Assembly: GCF_039537985.1 (NCBI RefSeq)
Contig: NZ_BAABBN010000012.1
Location: 434,001-498,000, forward strand
Reading direction: 5' to 3'
Length of the DNA stretch: 64,000 nt
Source of the DNA: Litoribacillus peritrichatus
GTDB lineage: Bacteria; Pseudomonadota; Gammaproteobacteria; Pseudomonadales; Litoribrevibacteraceae
Within the stretch, counting starts at the first letter, position 1; every line of letters starts with the position of its first letter. Of this stretch, positions 15,341 through 24,937 are shown piece by piece. Both the position numbers and the translations under genes were made by a program. Below the pieces are notes generated by a model. It saw only the letters and a program-made list of their open reading frames with translations. It was not told where the DNA came from and did no database searches.

Positions 15341-15428
15341 TGGCGGTGAGGGAGGGATTCGAACCCTCGATACGTTGCCGTATACACGCTTTCCAGGCGT
15401 GCTCCTTCAGCCACTCGGACACCTCACC
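15341..15428 (-). tRNA. tRNA-Ser (GGA)
   Basis: Read on the minus strand: acceptor GGTGAGG/CCTCACC, long variable arm, anticodon GGA in the loop CTGGAAAG, T-arm GGTTCGAATCC, and an encoded CCA end at 15341-15343. It reads UCC and UCU serine codons. Its 3' end is duplicated at 15170-15194. Confidence 0.95.
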
Positions 15429-15550
15429 AAATTGGACATTTTTTCTCAGGCATGAATCATAGATACAATATACCTGAACGACTGTCCTGCCGTTTGAGGT
15501 GCGCTAAGTTAACGAACTATCGAAATAAAATCAATAGTCTATTTAAATAA

Positions 15551-16123
15551 TTATTCCCATTTGGTTAAGAAGTCATCAATTTCCAGTAATTTGGGCGTTT
15601 TCGGCGTGCAATCAGGCGTCCCAATATACATATACCCTACAATTTCTTCACCTTCCGCCAAACCCAAGCCCATTTTCACCATGGGGTGATAAGCCATCCC
15701 GCCGGTTCGCCACATACAGCCATACCCTTTGCCGTAGAGAGATACCGACAAGCCAAACGCAGCACACGCTGCTGCCATTAACTGTTCTTCTTTTGGCACC
15801 TTAGGATGTGCTTCCACTTTGGCAATAACCACCACAATCATCGGCGCCCGATGTGGCATAGAAAGCAATTTGTTTTTTCTTATTTCAGAAACTTCTTCGC
15901 CGTTATTTTTGACGGCATCAAAGTTTTCTGCGTCAAGGTACAACTGCCCTAGCCTGTCTAACCCATTGCCAGTAATCTGCATAAAACGCCAGGGCTTTAA
16001 CCGGCCATGATCCGGCGCACGAACAGCGGCCTGGTAACAATCTTCCATCGTACGTTGATCAGGTGCTGGCGCCTGTAATTTTGGCATTGAAACCCGATTT
16101 CTTAACAATTCACTTACATCCAT
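15551..16123 (-). CDS. ydjA: Nitroreductase family protein (YdjA-like)
   Basis: A 190-residue FMN-binding nitroreductase of the small YdjA type. The family start is visible (DVSELLRNRVSMPKL, with the phosphate-binding RNRxS), then APDHGRLKPWRFM, and the C-terminal IVGYMYIGTP strand. It forms a homodimer and reduces nitro-aromatics or quinones with NAD(P)H; the natural substrate is unknown. I start at ATG 16123, where homologues begin, rather than five codons upstream. It is a single gene, on the same strand as tRNA-Ser. Confidence 0.88.
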   Translation of the reverse strand: MDVSELLRNRVSMPKLQAPAPDQRTMEDCYQAAVRAPDHGRLKPWRFMQITGNGLDRLGQLYLDAENFDAVKNNGEEVSEIRKNKLLSMPHRAPMIVVVIAKVEAHPKVPKEEQLMAAACAAFGLSVSLYGKGYGCMWRTGGMAYHPMVKMGLGLAEGEEIVGYMYIGTPDCTPKTPKLLEIDDFLTKWE

Positions 16124-16315
16124 TAACAACTCACTCAATACACTGTTAAGGCCTGTTAAACAGTATTACCAAAGGCCACATTTTATTACGTCAAATCATT
16201 GAACCTGAGTTACCATAAAGGTATATTCATTTGGTTGTGAATATGAAGCACGTCTCAGTTTCTGTGCCTGAAATTCATGACCCGCCTACACATTATAACG
16301 ATAAAAGGTCAGAAC

Positions 16316-16627
16316 GTGACGTCGAGTCAAGAGTTTAAAAGCTTTGCTGAGTTTTACCCGTTTTATTTGGGTGAACACCAGAACAAAACTTGCCGTCGCT
16401 TACATGTTATTGGCAGTCTTTCGGTTCTTGGGTTGATCTTTTTCACTTTGATCACGAAAGCGTTTATTTGGTTGTTCGCATTGCCCGTTATCGGATACGG
16501 TTTTGCCTGGGTTGGCCACTTCTTTTTTGAAAAAAACAGGCCAGCAACCTTTCAGTATCCCGTCTATAGTTTTATAGGGGACTGGGTAATGTTAAAGGAT
16601 GTTTTGACTGGAAAAATTAAATTTTAG
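16316..16627 (+). CDS. Mpo1-like family protein (DUF962)
   Basis: A small membrane protein of the Mpo1/YGL010w family, about 103 residues, recognised from EFYPFYLGEHQNKTCRRLHVIG and the tail GHFFFEKNRPATFQYPVYSF. Two to three hydrophobic segments are seen between residues 30 and 70. The yeast relative is a dioxygenase in fatty acid alpha-oxidation of phytosphingosine products; the bacterial role is unknown. I prefer the GTG at 16316, seven bases after an AAAGG site, which starts where bacterial relatives start; an in-frame ATG at 16277 would add 13 residues. Confidence 0.85.
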   Translation: MTSSQEFKSFAEFYPFYLGEHQNKTCRRLHVIGSLSVLGLIFFTLITKAFIWLFALPVIGYGFAWVGHFFFEKNRPATFQYPVYSFIGDWVMLKDVLTGKIKF

Positions 16628-16685
16628 TAACTCGATAGCTTAGTAGATAGTTTTTAATATGCCCATGCAACACGGTGAAGATGTA

Positions 16686-18179
16686 ATGCATTCCACAGAT
16701 AATAATAACAATTCCGGGCTAGACCACATTTCAAAAGTAGACAACATTTTTTCCAATGCCGATTATTACATCCGGGTGATAGCTTATCTGGCGGGCGCAT
16801 TTGCAATTACTGTCGGCTTATTCAATGGTCATTATGAGCAGTCCGCCTGGTTAATGGTCACTTTCACTCTGGTCTACCCTCACCTTCTACACGCCGCATT
16901 GCAAGCAACCAGTATAAAGAAAACATCTACCATCAGAGGCCTCGCTCTGCACATTGACTGCGTATTTGGTGGCTTCTGGTTATTCTGGATGCAGTTCTCT
17001 CTGGCGCCATCCATCTTGTTATTAACCATGTTGTGTTTTGCCCTGATTGTCGCTGGTGGCATAAAGCTACTGATCACAGGCACCATCACAATGACCACGG
17101 TGACAGTGGCTTTATGCATGACCTTTGGCGTAGAAATGGGTGAAAGTTCGCCCGTTATTGTCAGTATTGCTTACAGTATTGGCACTTTAGTATTTTTGTC
17201 GGTCGCAGCTTATTACATCCACATGCAAGCCAACCTGCTTTACAACGCCAAAAAAGAAATTGAAAATCAGCAAGAACAAGCCAATGAACTGTCACACAAA
17301 ATGTCTAAGTATTTGGCACCGCAAGTCTGGCAAACCATATTCTCAGGCAAAAAAGACGTTACCCTGGAAACACAGCGGAAAAAACTGGTTGTATTCTTTT
17401 CAGATATTAAAGGCTTCACCCAACTTTCTGAAGAACTTGAGCCTGAAGTATTAACAGAATTGCTGAATCATTATTTAACCGACATGTGCGACATTGCATT
17501 GAAGCACGGAGGCACCATTGATAAATTCATTGGTGACAGCCTTATGATTTTCTTTGGTGATCCAACCACCGAAGGCACCAAGATGGATGCTCAAAAGTGC
17601 GTTGCCATGGCCATTGCAATGAGAAAACACATGAAGGTTTTGCAGCAAAAATGGCGAAGCCAAGGCATAAAAAGCCCGTTGCAAATCCGGATGGGGATCA
17701 ACACAGGTTATTGTACCGTTGGTAACTTTGGTGCAGAACAACGGATGGACTACACCATCGTTGGTAAAGAAGTTAACCTCGCCAGTCGATTGGAAAGCAT
17801 GGCGGAGGCAGGGGAGATTCTTTTGTCTTACGAGACGTTCTCGCTGATCAAAGACACGGTTATGTGCCGGGACAAAGGCGAGATTCGAGTCAAAGGTTTC
17901 AGTCGGCCATTGCCAATTTATCAGGTAGTTGGCTTCCGTAAAGAATTAGGGTCAGAAAGTAGTTACATGGAACATCAGGTCGATGGTTTCTCCATGTACA
18001 TTGATGAAGATAAGATACAAACGACCGATAAAAAACGAGTTCTGGCAGCGCTGGTATCAGCCACTGCCCGAATCAAAGAACAAGTCGAGATGGATCAGAA
18101 TCAGCCATTAATGGAGCTTATTGACGATAAAGCCGATACGTCTCCGGTAAACGTCCATCCATTGAACGGTAAGGGTTAA
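16686..18179 (+). CDS. cyaB: Membrane-bound class III adenylate cyclase (MASE2 type)
   Basis: A 497-residue enzyme making cyclic AMP from ATP. The N-terminal 190 residues form a MASE2-like sensor with about six membrane segments; a short coiled linker (KKEIENQQEQANELSHKMSKYL) leads to a catalytic domain at about 235-415. Metal-binding Asp residues are in FFSDIKGFT and FIGDSLMIFF; the purine-selecting Lys (DKFIGD) and Asp (MDYTIVG) indicate ATP rather than GTP; Asn and Arg for transition-state binding are in VNLASRLE. Layout matches Pseudomonas CyaB, which feeds Vfr. Start chosen at ATG 16686 behind a GGTGA site. The last 62 bases overlap the 3' end of queF on the other strand. Confidence 0.88.
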   Translation: MHSTDNNNNSGLDHISKVDNIFSNADYYIRVIAYLAGAFAITVGLFNGHYEQSAWLMVTFTLVYPHLLHAALQATSIKKTSTIRGLALHIDCVFGGFWLFWMQFSLAPSILLLTMLCFALIVAGGIKLLITGTITMTTVTVALCMTFGVEMGESSPVIVSIAYSIGTLVFLSVAAYYIHMQANLLYNAKKEIENQQEQANELSHKMSKYLAPQVWQTIFSGKKDVTLETQRKKLVVFFSDIKGFTQLSEELEPEVLTELLNHYLTDMCDIALKHGGTIDKFIGDSLMIFFGDPTTEGTKMDAQKCVAMAIAMRKHMKVLQQKWRSQGIKSPLQIRMGINTGYCTVGNFGAEQRMDYTIVGKEVNLASRLESMAEAGEILLSYETFSLIKDTVMCRDKGEIRVKGFSRPLPIYQVVGFRKELGSESSYMEHQVDGFSMYIDEDKIQTTDKKRVLAALVSATARIKEQVEMDQNQPLMELIDDKADTSPVNVHPLNGKG

Positions 18180-18939
18180 TATCTAAGCCACCACGACGTA
18201 AATAACGCGCATAAACCACCAAATCCGTGGCTTTAGTGATTGCTTTTATATCCATAAACGCCTGCTCCACACATTGCTCATGAAATCCTGTGTGCTGACG
18301 ATACGAAATGACATATTTCAGAAACGCCTCTCGATCCAACTTAGCGCCTGTGTACTCAACGACGAGTGTTCCCCAATCAGGCTGACCAGTCACCGGACAG
18401 TTAGAACGCAACAAGTGACTGTAAAGCGTTTCAGTGACCTGCTGACCCGAAACCTTCAGTAGAGAAGCGTCCGGCTCGTATATATCCACCTCAATATCCA
18501 AGTTATCAACACATTCACCAACCACAGGCGAACAACTCAATGCTCCGCTGTCCACATCATGCAATGTCACTTTAACTGAACCACCAGAGGCTGCCGATAA
18601 ATCCTTTTCCATTAAGGTAATGACATCATCATCGGAACCGAATTGCGACTGATTGAATGAGTTTAAATAAAGTTTAAACGACTTTGACTCGACCAAATTT
18701 GGCGAGTCTGCCGGAATTTCAAACTCAGCCACCTTCACGACCGGTTTTCCTTTCCCATTTAACCAGGACACTTCATAGCCCGTCCAAACATCTACCCCTT
18801 GGAAAGGCAAATTATTGGAGTCCACCGGAATTCGTGCCCGCCCTTCATTCCTGGTTATCGGAAACAACAACTCAGGGTTGTACTGGAACTGATACTCAAC
18901 TTCTTTACCCAATAAAGAGTCGACTTCTTTACTGCTCAT
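18118..18939 (-). CDS. queF: NADPH-dependent 7-cyano-7-deazaguanine reductase
   Basis: A 273-residue enzyme of queuosine biosynthesis that reduces the nitrile preQ0 to the amine preQ1 before insertion into tRNA. The length and tandem T-fold place it with the long YqcD-type QueF. The catalytic cysteine lies in LLRSNCPVTGQPDWG (about residue 190), the NADPH-binding loop upstream is ESKSFKLYLNSFNQ, and the FHEQCVEQ motif supplies the substrate-binding Glu. The C terminus INPYRS to RLYRQ is the natural family end, so the 62-base overlap with the cyclase gene is genuine. It is probably the first of a leftward unit separate from the ABC genes upstream. Confidence 0.95.
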   Translation of the reverse strand: MSSKEVDSLLGKEVEYQFQYNPELLFPITRNEGRARIPVDSNNLPFQGVDVWTGYEVSWLNGKGKPVVKVAEFEIPADSPNLVESKSFKLYLNSFNQSQFGSDDDVITLMEKDLSAASGGSVKVTLHDVDSGALSCSPVVGECVDNLDIEVDIYEPDASLLKVSGQQVTETLYSHLLRSNCPVTGQPDWGTLVVEYTGAKLDREAFLKYVISYRQHTGFHEQCVEQAFMDIKAITKATDLVVYARYLRRGGLDINPYRSMDGRLPETYRLYRQ

Positions 18940-18971
18940 TTGTTACCACCAATTTAAAAACAATCACCAAA

Positions 18972-19745
18972 CTACTGACGAATCCCTACGCCTTTATTTA
19001 ATAGCCTTAAACACAAAGCAAACATAGCAAGAGAAGTCACAAAAATCATACCCAAAGCAAACGTCAGGTTAATGTCCGTAATGCCTAAAAAGCCATATCG
19101 AAACGCATTGACCATATGCAATATAGGGTTCAGAACCGACACATTTTGCCAAAACTCAGGCAATAACTGAATCGAGTAAAAAACACCACCAAGATACGTT
19201 AACGGCGTTAGAATAAATGTTGGCACAATGGAAATATCATCAAATGTAGTGGCAAACAGTGCATTTAAGAAACCGCCCAAAGAAAACAAAAAGGCCGTAA
19301 AGAACACGGTAATAGCGATCAACCCAATACTGTAGAGAGGCAAGTCCACAAAGAATAAAGCAACGACAGTCACTACCAAACCAACCGCCAAACCACGGGC
19401 AACCCCTCCCAAGGCATAACCTAACAGAATGATCCAGTTGGGTATCGGCGAAACCAACAACTCTTCGACCGAGTGTTGAAATTTATTACCAAAAAAAGAA
19501 GACACCACATTGGAGTATGAGTTAGTTATCACAGACATCATGATCAGGCCGGGCGCAATAAATTCCATATAGGAAAAACCGCCCATCTCACCGATTCGAG
19601 AACCAATCAAGCTCCCGAAGACAATAAAGTACAACGTCATCGTAATTGCCGGCGGCAAAATGGTTTGCACCCATATTCGAGAAAAACGTCGGATTTCTTT
19701 TACCAGGATTGTCCAAAAGGCAATCCAGTTAGCTTTGGCCCCCAT
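18972..19745 (-). CDS. yadH: ABC-2 type exporter permease (YadH-like)
   Basis: A 257-residue inner-membrane permease of the ABC-2 family with six hydrophobic segments; the family signature NPILHMVNAFRYGFLG is near residue 225. Together with the ATPase encoded just upstream it forms an exporter whose substrate is unknown. The start has an AAGGAG site nine bases upstream. The order queF, permease, ATPase, then a divergent PA2817-like gene matches what I recall of the Pseudomonas PA2806-PA2817 region. Confidence 0.9.
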   Translation of the reverse strand: MGAKANWIAFWTILVKEIRRFSRIWVQTILPPAITMTLYFIVFGSLIGSRIGEMGGFSYMEFIAPGLIMMSVITNSYSNVVSSFFGNKFQHSVEELLVSPIPNWIILLGYALGGVARGLAVGLVVTVVALFFVDLPLYSIGLIAITVFFTAFLFSLGGFLNALFATTFDDISIVPTFILTPLTYLGGVFYSIQLLPEFWQNVSVLNPILHMVNAFRYGFLGITDINLTFALGMIFVTSLAMFALCLRLLNKGVGIRQ

Positions 19746-19826
19746 GAAAGGCAGCTCCTTAATTCTTGGTTTGAGACTTAAAATAAAACTTAGTTAGAAA
19801 AAACAGCATCAGCTTGAAGCCGAGGC

Positions 19827-20747
19827 CTATGAAGCCTGTTGTTGGCCCAACATGGAAACGAACGTTTCTTCTAATCGGTTGGATTTGTTTCTGAAGCTAT
19901 GAACATTTACCGACGCCCTATCCAGCTGTTCAAACAGCTTGTTTAAAGTTTGATCCTTGGTCACCACCACTTCCAATGTGTGATCGTCGATTCGTCTGAC
20001 ACCATAACCGTTAAGCTCCACCTCGTTTGGCAAGGTATCCTGGACATCAAGAATGATAGTCTGTTTATTCATTTGACCTAAAAGTTCCCGCATTGGACAA
20101 TCGACCAATATCGAACCGTGATCAATAATGGCAATATTTCGACACAACGCCTCGGCTTCTTCCAGGTAATGTGTGGTCAATATAATTGTGATGCCTTGCT
20201 CGTTAATTTCCTGTAGGAACGCCCACATGGAACGTCTCAGCTCAATATCAACGCCAGCCGTTGGCTCATCCAGAATCAGAACATCCGGCTCATGCACCAA
20301 AGCCCGAGCAATCATCAACCGACGCTTCATTCCACCGGATAACATTCTGGAAGGCGTGGAGCGCTTTTCCCACAACCCCAGCTTCTTGAGATACTTTTCA
20401 GCCCGCTCTTTGGCAACTGCTGTAGAAATACCGTAATAGCCGGCCTGAGTGACTACAATATCAAACACTTTTTCAAATTGATTAAAGTTAAACTCCTGCG
20501 GCACAACCCCCAGCTTCATCTTAGCCTGCGTCCTTGCCGTATCCAGGTCATGCCCCATGATCTGGACAGTGCCGGCGGTTTTATTCACTAACGAAGAAAC
20601 GATGCCCAAGGTTGTGGATTTACCCGCCCCATTTGGCCCCAGCAATGCAAAAAAGTCGCCTTTTTGTACATTCAAAGAAATACCTTTAAGCGCCTTTGTG
20701 CCATTCGAGTATATTTTTTCAAGATCTTTTATTTGCAGTGCGTACAT
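19827..20747 (-). CDS. yadG: ABC transporter ATP-binding protein (YadG-like)
   Basis: A 306-residue ATPase with Walker A GPNGAGKST, Q-loop VPQEFN, signature LSGGMKRRL, Walker B VLILDEPTAGVD and the switch His in LTTHYLEEAE, followed by a C-terminal regulatory tail of about 80 residues. It powers the ABC-2 permease encoded 81 bases downstream. I start at ATG 20747 (MYALQIKDLEKIYSNG), where relatives start; upstream in-frame starts would add five residues. The short palindrome GGTATAATACC at about 20775-20785 in the divergent gap may serve as a -10 in both directions. Confidence 0.92.
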   Translation of the reverse strand: MYALQIKDLEKIYSNGTKALKGISLNVQKGDFFALLGPNGAGKSTTLGIVSSLVNKTAGTVQIMGHDLDTARTQAKMKLGVVPQEFNFNQFEKVFDIVVTQAGYYGISTAVAKERAEKYLKKLGLWEKRSTPSRMLSGGMKRRLMIARALVHEPDVLILDEPTAGVDIELRRSMWAFLQEINEQGITIILTTHYLEEAEALCRNIAIIDHGSILVDCPMRELLGQMNKQTIILDVQDTLPNEVELNGYGVRRIDDHTLEVVVTKDQTLNKLFEQLDRASVNVHSFRNKSNRLEETFVSMLGQQQAS

Positions 20748-20818
20748 AACGGTCATATTCAACTGATTAGCAGGTATAATACCATGATTAAAAATCTCAC
20801 TCTGTTAAAAGGTAACTC

Positions 20819-21250
20819 ATGAGCGAATCACGTTTTGCACAACTTCCTGCTCACGAACAAGAAAGTATCGTCTTTCACTTACGACTACTAAAACAAAGCT
20901 ATGAAGCTTTTCGCGCCAAAGCCCCATTCAATGAAGCAGAGCTCGGCCATGACGAAATCGCTTTTCTGGCCAGTTTTGAACAGCTCATCAAGAACATGGT
21001 CGCGCTTGATCCTAACCACGTATTCCTGGGTCAACAACTGGTGACTCAACAAATATCCAAATACCCGGAACATACGGAGTGCTGGGTGCGAGACCTGTTT
21101 TGGTATTTTGGCGGCGATTGCCTTCACTACATGCCAGATGAAGAAATTGAAAAATTTCAACAACTGGACGACGCCAGATACGAAGCAATCAACGAAAATA
21201 GAGTCTTCGAACGCGAAAAAGTTCGGAACAGAATTTTAGGTTTTCATTAA
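20819..21250 (+). CDS. Conserved hypothetical protein (PA2817-like)
   Basis: A 143-residue soluble protein, mainly helical, with conserved-looking aromatic patches (ECWVRDLFWYFGGDCLHYMPDEEIEKFQ). No signal peptide or membrane segment. An AAGG site five to six bases before ATG 20819 supports the start. It is divergent from the ABC exporter genes, the same setting as Pseudomonas PA2817, which I think is its relative. Function unknown. Confidence 0.8.
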   Translation: MSESRFAQLPAHEQESIVFHLRLLKQSYEAFRAKAPFNEAELGHDEIAFLASFEQLIKNMVALDPNHVFLGQQLVTQQISKYPEHTECWVRDLFWYFGGDCLHYMPDEEIEKFQQLDDARYEAINENRVFEREKVRNRILGFH

Positions 21251-21266
21251 TAAACAGTGATAATAG

Positions 21267-21300
21267 AGCTGCAACCAGCGCAGCCAGGATGCAGCTTTAT
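21267..21300. terminator. Hairpin between convergent genes
   Basis: AGCTGCA (21267-21273) pairs with TGCAGCT (21290-21296) across a 16-base loop and is followed by TTTA. It separates the PA2817-like gene from the hybrid kinase gene on the other strand. Confidence 0.45.
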
Positions 21301-21320
21301 TTACAGGGTTATTTACTGCC

Positions 21321-24300
21321 CTATTTACTGTAATTATGTGCCACTTCCAAAGTGCCCTTCAAACAAACTTCAAACCGTTGTTTCAGACTTCCAATATCAT
21401 CGTAGTGTTTATTTTTAAACGCATGTTCAAGGTTTAATGCCGCTTCTCGTAGCTGACCCGCTGACAGGTTAGATGCACTGCCCTTCATACTGTGCACAAT
21501 AAATATACACTGCTGAGCATCCTCCGCCTGTATTGCCTCTTCTAAGCGACTGGTGACGTTAATAGACTCCTGACAGAAGATACTCATCAACAATTTCAGG
21601 CGACTTTCATTGCCACCCACTCGTTGAAGTGCGGCATCAATATCGATCCAGTCTTCTTCGCCATTAACCTTTCGACCCTGGTCTTCTAAATCTTCCAGTG
21701 CGACCAGATCCACATTGACGGTTCCGGCGTCTATAGGCAGCCAAGTCACCAGCTTGTCTTTGAGGTCTGCCGAATCCACAGGTTTAGAGAGATAATCACT
21801 CATCCCTGCGTCCAAACAAGCTTCCCTATCCCCTTTCATAGCGTTGGCCGTCATTGCAATGATGGGCAACTCCTGCCATTGAGGCTGTTTACGCACCATT
21901 CTTGTTGCCTGAAGGCCATCCATCACTGGCATTTGAACGTCCATCAAAACCAGATCAAAATCAATTCGTTGCAGAGCCATTAAGGCCTCTTTACCGTTCG
22001 CAGCAACTTCTACATGGGCCACTAAATCCGACAACATCATTCTCGCCAGCTCTTGGTTCATCAGGTTATCTTCCACCAACAAGACCTTGGCATTAGGCCA
22101 GAACAGGCTGTTCTCTTTGCTTTCAGCCCCATCATCCAAGGTGGTGAATTTACCAAACGTTTTATCAACTGCGTCCACCAAACCGGTGATGGACAATGGC
22201 TTCTCAAGAAAATTGTGAACGTCCAACCCTTGGAAAGCCGGATCAATGTCCTCACCTGTCCCCTTTACTGTCATCAGAATAGGCAGCTGATCCAGGTAAG
22301 GCATGGTTCGAATTTCAGAAACCAATGAAGCGCCATCCATCACTGGCATATCTTTATCCACGATCAATAAATCAAGGCTGGCACTGAACCTCAAATCTCT
22401 GAGCGTTGCCATCACATCCAACGAAGTAGAGACCGTTCTGGCCTGGCATGCCAGGTTTTCAAAGGCATGCTCAAAGAACTGACGCGACTCGTGATGAGCA
22501 TCCACGATCATCACCCGAATACCGCGTAAATCTTCATGCAAACATGGGTAGGCCTGATCACTGTCGGCTTTATTTAGCCTTAAGGTAAACCGGAAACTGC
22601 TCCCCACACCATCTTCACTTTCAACCTCGATGGCACCGCCCATCATTTTCACAAGCTTTTTACATATCGCCAAGCCAAGGCCTGTGCCACCAAACTGCCG
22701 GCTGGTGGAACCATCCGCCTGCTGAAACTCACTGAAAAGCAGCTCTTGTTTTTCCGACGGAATGCCAATACCAGTATCTTCGACCACAAACTGGATAGCT
22801 ATGGCGTCTTTTTCTTCCGCCAGTAATCGCAATTTAACAACCACATGACCGGTTTCAGTAAATTTAACGGCGTTACTGACCAAATTAATAAGTATCTGAC
22901 GAACGCGTAAAGAATCACCTTTTACAATTCTTGGTACATCAAAATCCTGAATATGAACGAGTTCAATGCCTTTCTTTCTTGCTGAATCAGCAAACATACT
23001 AATAACAGCTTCAATTTCTGCCAATAAATCAAACTCAATGGCTTCCAGGTCCATTTTGCCCGCTTCAATTTTGGAAAAATCCAAAATATCATTAATGATG
23101 GCCAACAACGACTGCGACGAACTTCGTATCTTACGAATAAAATCTTGCTGTTTGGTGTTTAACTCGGTATCCATCATCAGATTTGAAAAACCTATAATGG
23201 CATTCATAGGCGTCCGAATTTCATGACTCATGTTGGCCAGAAATTCACTCTTATGGCGACTGGCATCTTGCGCTTTCTGTCTGGCTTGCTCTAATTCCAG
23301 GTTTTTTGTCGCCAACGAATCGTACTGAGATTCAATTTGCGAACTCATATTATTAAACGCCGCCGCCAACTCACCGACCTCATCGCCGGTTTCAATTTCC
23401 ACCCGAACACTTCGATTGCCTGAAGTCAGCTCTTTCACCGATTTAGATAACTTAAAGATCGGTTTCACCAAGCCTCTGGCAAAAAACATGGAGATAACCG
23501 CACCCGCTGACAGCACCATGATGCACATCCACATCATATTGCTTCGCAGTTCATAGATGGGTTCCATCACTACGGCTTCAGGGGTTACATCAATTAAAGA
23601 CCAGTCGCCTTCATGATTAATGCCGTATTCACTTAGATTGGCAAAGCCCGCCAACACCTTATCACCGGAATAGTCCATATAATTGACACTCCCTTCTTCC
23701 TCAACTTTCAGGAGCTGCAGTAAATCCGGAAAGTTTTGGGCATCAGGGATGGTTTTAAAAGACTGACTCCGGGGATCAAGGGAAAACAACACTTCGCCAC
23801 GGGTATTCACCAAATAAGCATGCTTATTGCCCAAAGTTCGGCGATCCATCTCTGATACCTTGTTCTTAACATAATCCAGATTCACCACCGAAGTGAAAAC
23901 GGCCGTCACATTAAGGTTTTGATCCACAATGGGTGTAAAAATAAACGAAACTAACTGATTACCACGAACGTGGGCGTCTCTGAAGAAAACATCGCCCTGA
24001 CGGGCGGAAAAAGCCTGCATCAAGAGACGACGACTATCATCATCCCGGTTTTGAATCCAGTCAATGAGCTGAGCATTTTCAGTCACACTGATTGACTGAC
24101 CATCTCTTTTAAAAAGAATGAGCTGCTTCAGGTGAGGGTTTTCAATCAAAACAGGCAACATATATGACTGAACTTGTTTATCGTCAATGCCCTGAAACAC
24201 TTGTGACTGCGCAAGAATTTTCAGCTCAACCACCCGTTCCATCATGAACTCATCAATGGCACCAGCAGTATTCACCGCAACATTAACGATATTACGTTCA

Positions 24301-24452
24301 ATGGATTGCCTGAGTGCACGCTCTGAAGCAGAGATTGCAAGCCAAGTCGTTAAAGACACAACGAAGATGGTGAGAACCACACCAAACGAAATGAGTTTTG
24401 TTGCTAACCGAACCTGAGAAAACGAAAATGCCAATGTACGATCCATCATCAT
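21321..24452 (-). CDS. Unorthodox hybrid sensor histidine kinase (Cache-HAMP-HisKA-HATPase-REC-REC-Hpt)
   Basis: A 1043-residue inner-membrane sensor kinase. Membrane segments at about 20-40 and 305-325 enclose a 260-residue periplasmic Cache-type sensor; then HAMP (about 325-380), HisKA with His410 in FLANMSHEIRTP, HATPase with the N box LVSNAVKFTE and G boxes DTGIGIP and GGTGLGLA, a first receiver with Asp699 (VDKDMPVMDG), a second with Asp838 (MDVQMPVMDG) and an Hpt domain with His987 (VHSMKGSASN). All phosphorelay residues are present; the first receiver lacks one of the usual paired acidic residues. Layout resembles BarA/GacS plus an extra receiver. Start uncertain: three consecutive ATGs at 24452-24444, or a TTG at 24467. 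Its own response regulator is not in the window. Confidence 0.92.
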   Translation of the reverse strand: MMMDRTLAFSFSQVRLATKLISFGVVLTIFVVSLTTWLAISASERALRQSIERNIVNVAVNTAGAIDEFMMERVVELKILAQSQVFQGIDDKQVQSYMLPVLIENPHLKQLILFKRDGQSISVTENAQLIDWIQNRDDDSRRLLMQAFSARQGDVFFRDAHVRGNQLVSFIFTPIVDQNLNVTAVFTSVVNLDYVKNKVSEMDRRTLGNKHAYLVNTRGEVLFSLDPRSQSFKTIPDAQNFPDLLQLLKVEEEGSVNYMDYSGDKVLAGFANLSEYGINHEGDWSLIDVTPEAVVMEPIYELRSNMMWMCIMVLSAGAVISMFFARGLVKPIFKLSKSVKELTSGNRSVRVEIETGDEVGELAAAFNNMSSQIESQYDSLATKNLELEQARQKAQDASRHKSEFLANMSHEIRTPMNAIIGFSNLMMDTELNTKQQDFIRKIRSSSQSLLAIINDILDFSKIEAGKMDLEAIEFDLLAEIEAVISMFADSARKKGIELVHIQDFDVPRIVKGDSLRVRQILINLVSNAVKFTETGHVVVKLRLLAEEKDAIAIQFVVEDTGIGIPSEKQELLFSEFQQADGSTSRQFGGTGLGLAICKKLVKMMGGAIEVESEDGVGSSFRFTLRLNKADSDQAYPCLHEDLRGIRVMIVDAHHESRQFFEHAFENLACQARTVSTSLDVMATLRDLRFSASLDLLIVDKDMPVMDGASLVSEIRTMPYLDQLPILMTVKGTGEDIDPAFQGLDVHNFLEKPLSITGLVDAVDKTFGKFTTLDDGAESKENSLFWPNAKVLLVEDNLMNQELARMMLSDLVAHVEVAANGKEALMALQRIDFDLVLMDVQMPVMDGLQATRMVRKQPQWQELPIIAMTANAMKGDREACLDAGMSDYLSKPVDSADLKDKLVTWLPIDAGTVNVDLVALEDLEDQGRKVNGEEDWIDIDAALQRVGGNESRLKLLMSIFCQESINVTSRLEEAIQAEDAQQCIFIVHSMKGSASNLSAGQLREAALNLEHAFKNKHYDDIGSLKQRFEVCLKGTLEVAHNYSK

Positions 24453-24661
24453 TGTATTTTTGAACAACTTTAGAACAGAACCGACGATAAATAAACCTTC
24501 ATAGGTCGGTATTTACAAAGTAGCCGTCAGCAATACAAAATGAAACGTAAAAAGCTAAAGCACAAGGAAGTACTGGCAATTTACAAGGATAGATTAAGTA
24601 GAATAATAAGATTATGGTTTACATAAGAAATGATTCAGACAACGATCGCCCGAATAAAAAC

Positions 24662-24737
<76 letters not shown>

Positions 24738-24739
24738 AG

Positions 24740-24815
24740 TGGCGTCCCATAGGGGGTTCGAACCCCTGTTACCGCCGTGAAAGGGCGGTGTCCTAGGCCT
24801 CTAGACGAATGGGAC
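24740..24815 (-). tRNA. tRNA-Glu (TTC), copy 3 of the array
   Basis: Minus-strand cloverleaf GTCCCATTCGTCTAG onward, anticodon TTC in CCTTTCAC, T-arm GGTTCGAACCC, encoded CCA at 24740-24742. Confidence 0.95.
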
Positions 24816-24859
24816 ACATTAACTAAAGAGATTTACTTCTATTTAGTAAAAAGAAGAAT

Positions 24860-24935
<76 letters not shown>

Positions 24936-24937
24936 AG

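Noticed and set aside
15170..15428. Prophage or island at tRNA-Ser
   Set aside because: Only 165 bp lie between the repeated ends and no integrase or phage gene is within several kilobases; kept as a repeat, not as a mobile element.
20771..20790. GGTATAATACC palindrome as a repressor operator
   Set aside because: It is only 11 bp, AT-rich and better explained as a -10 element usable in both directions between two divergent genes; no local regulator gene.
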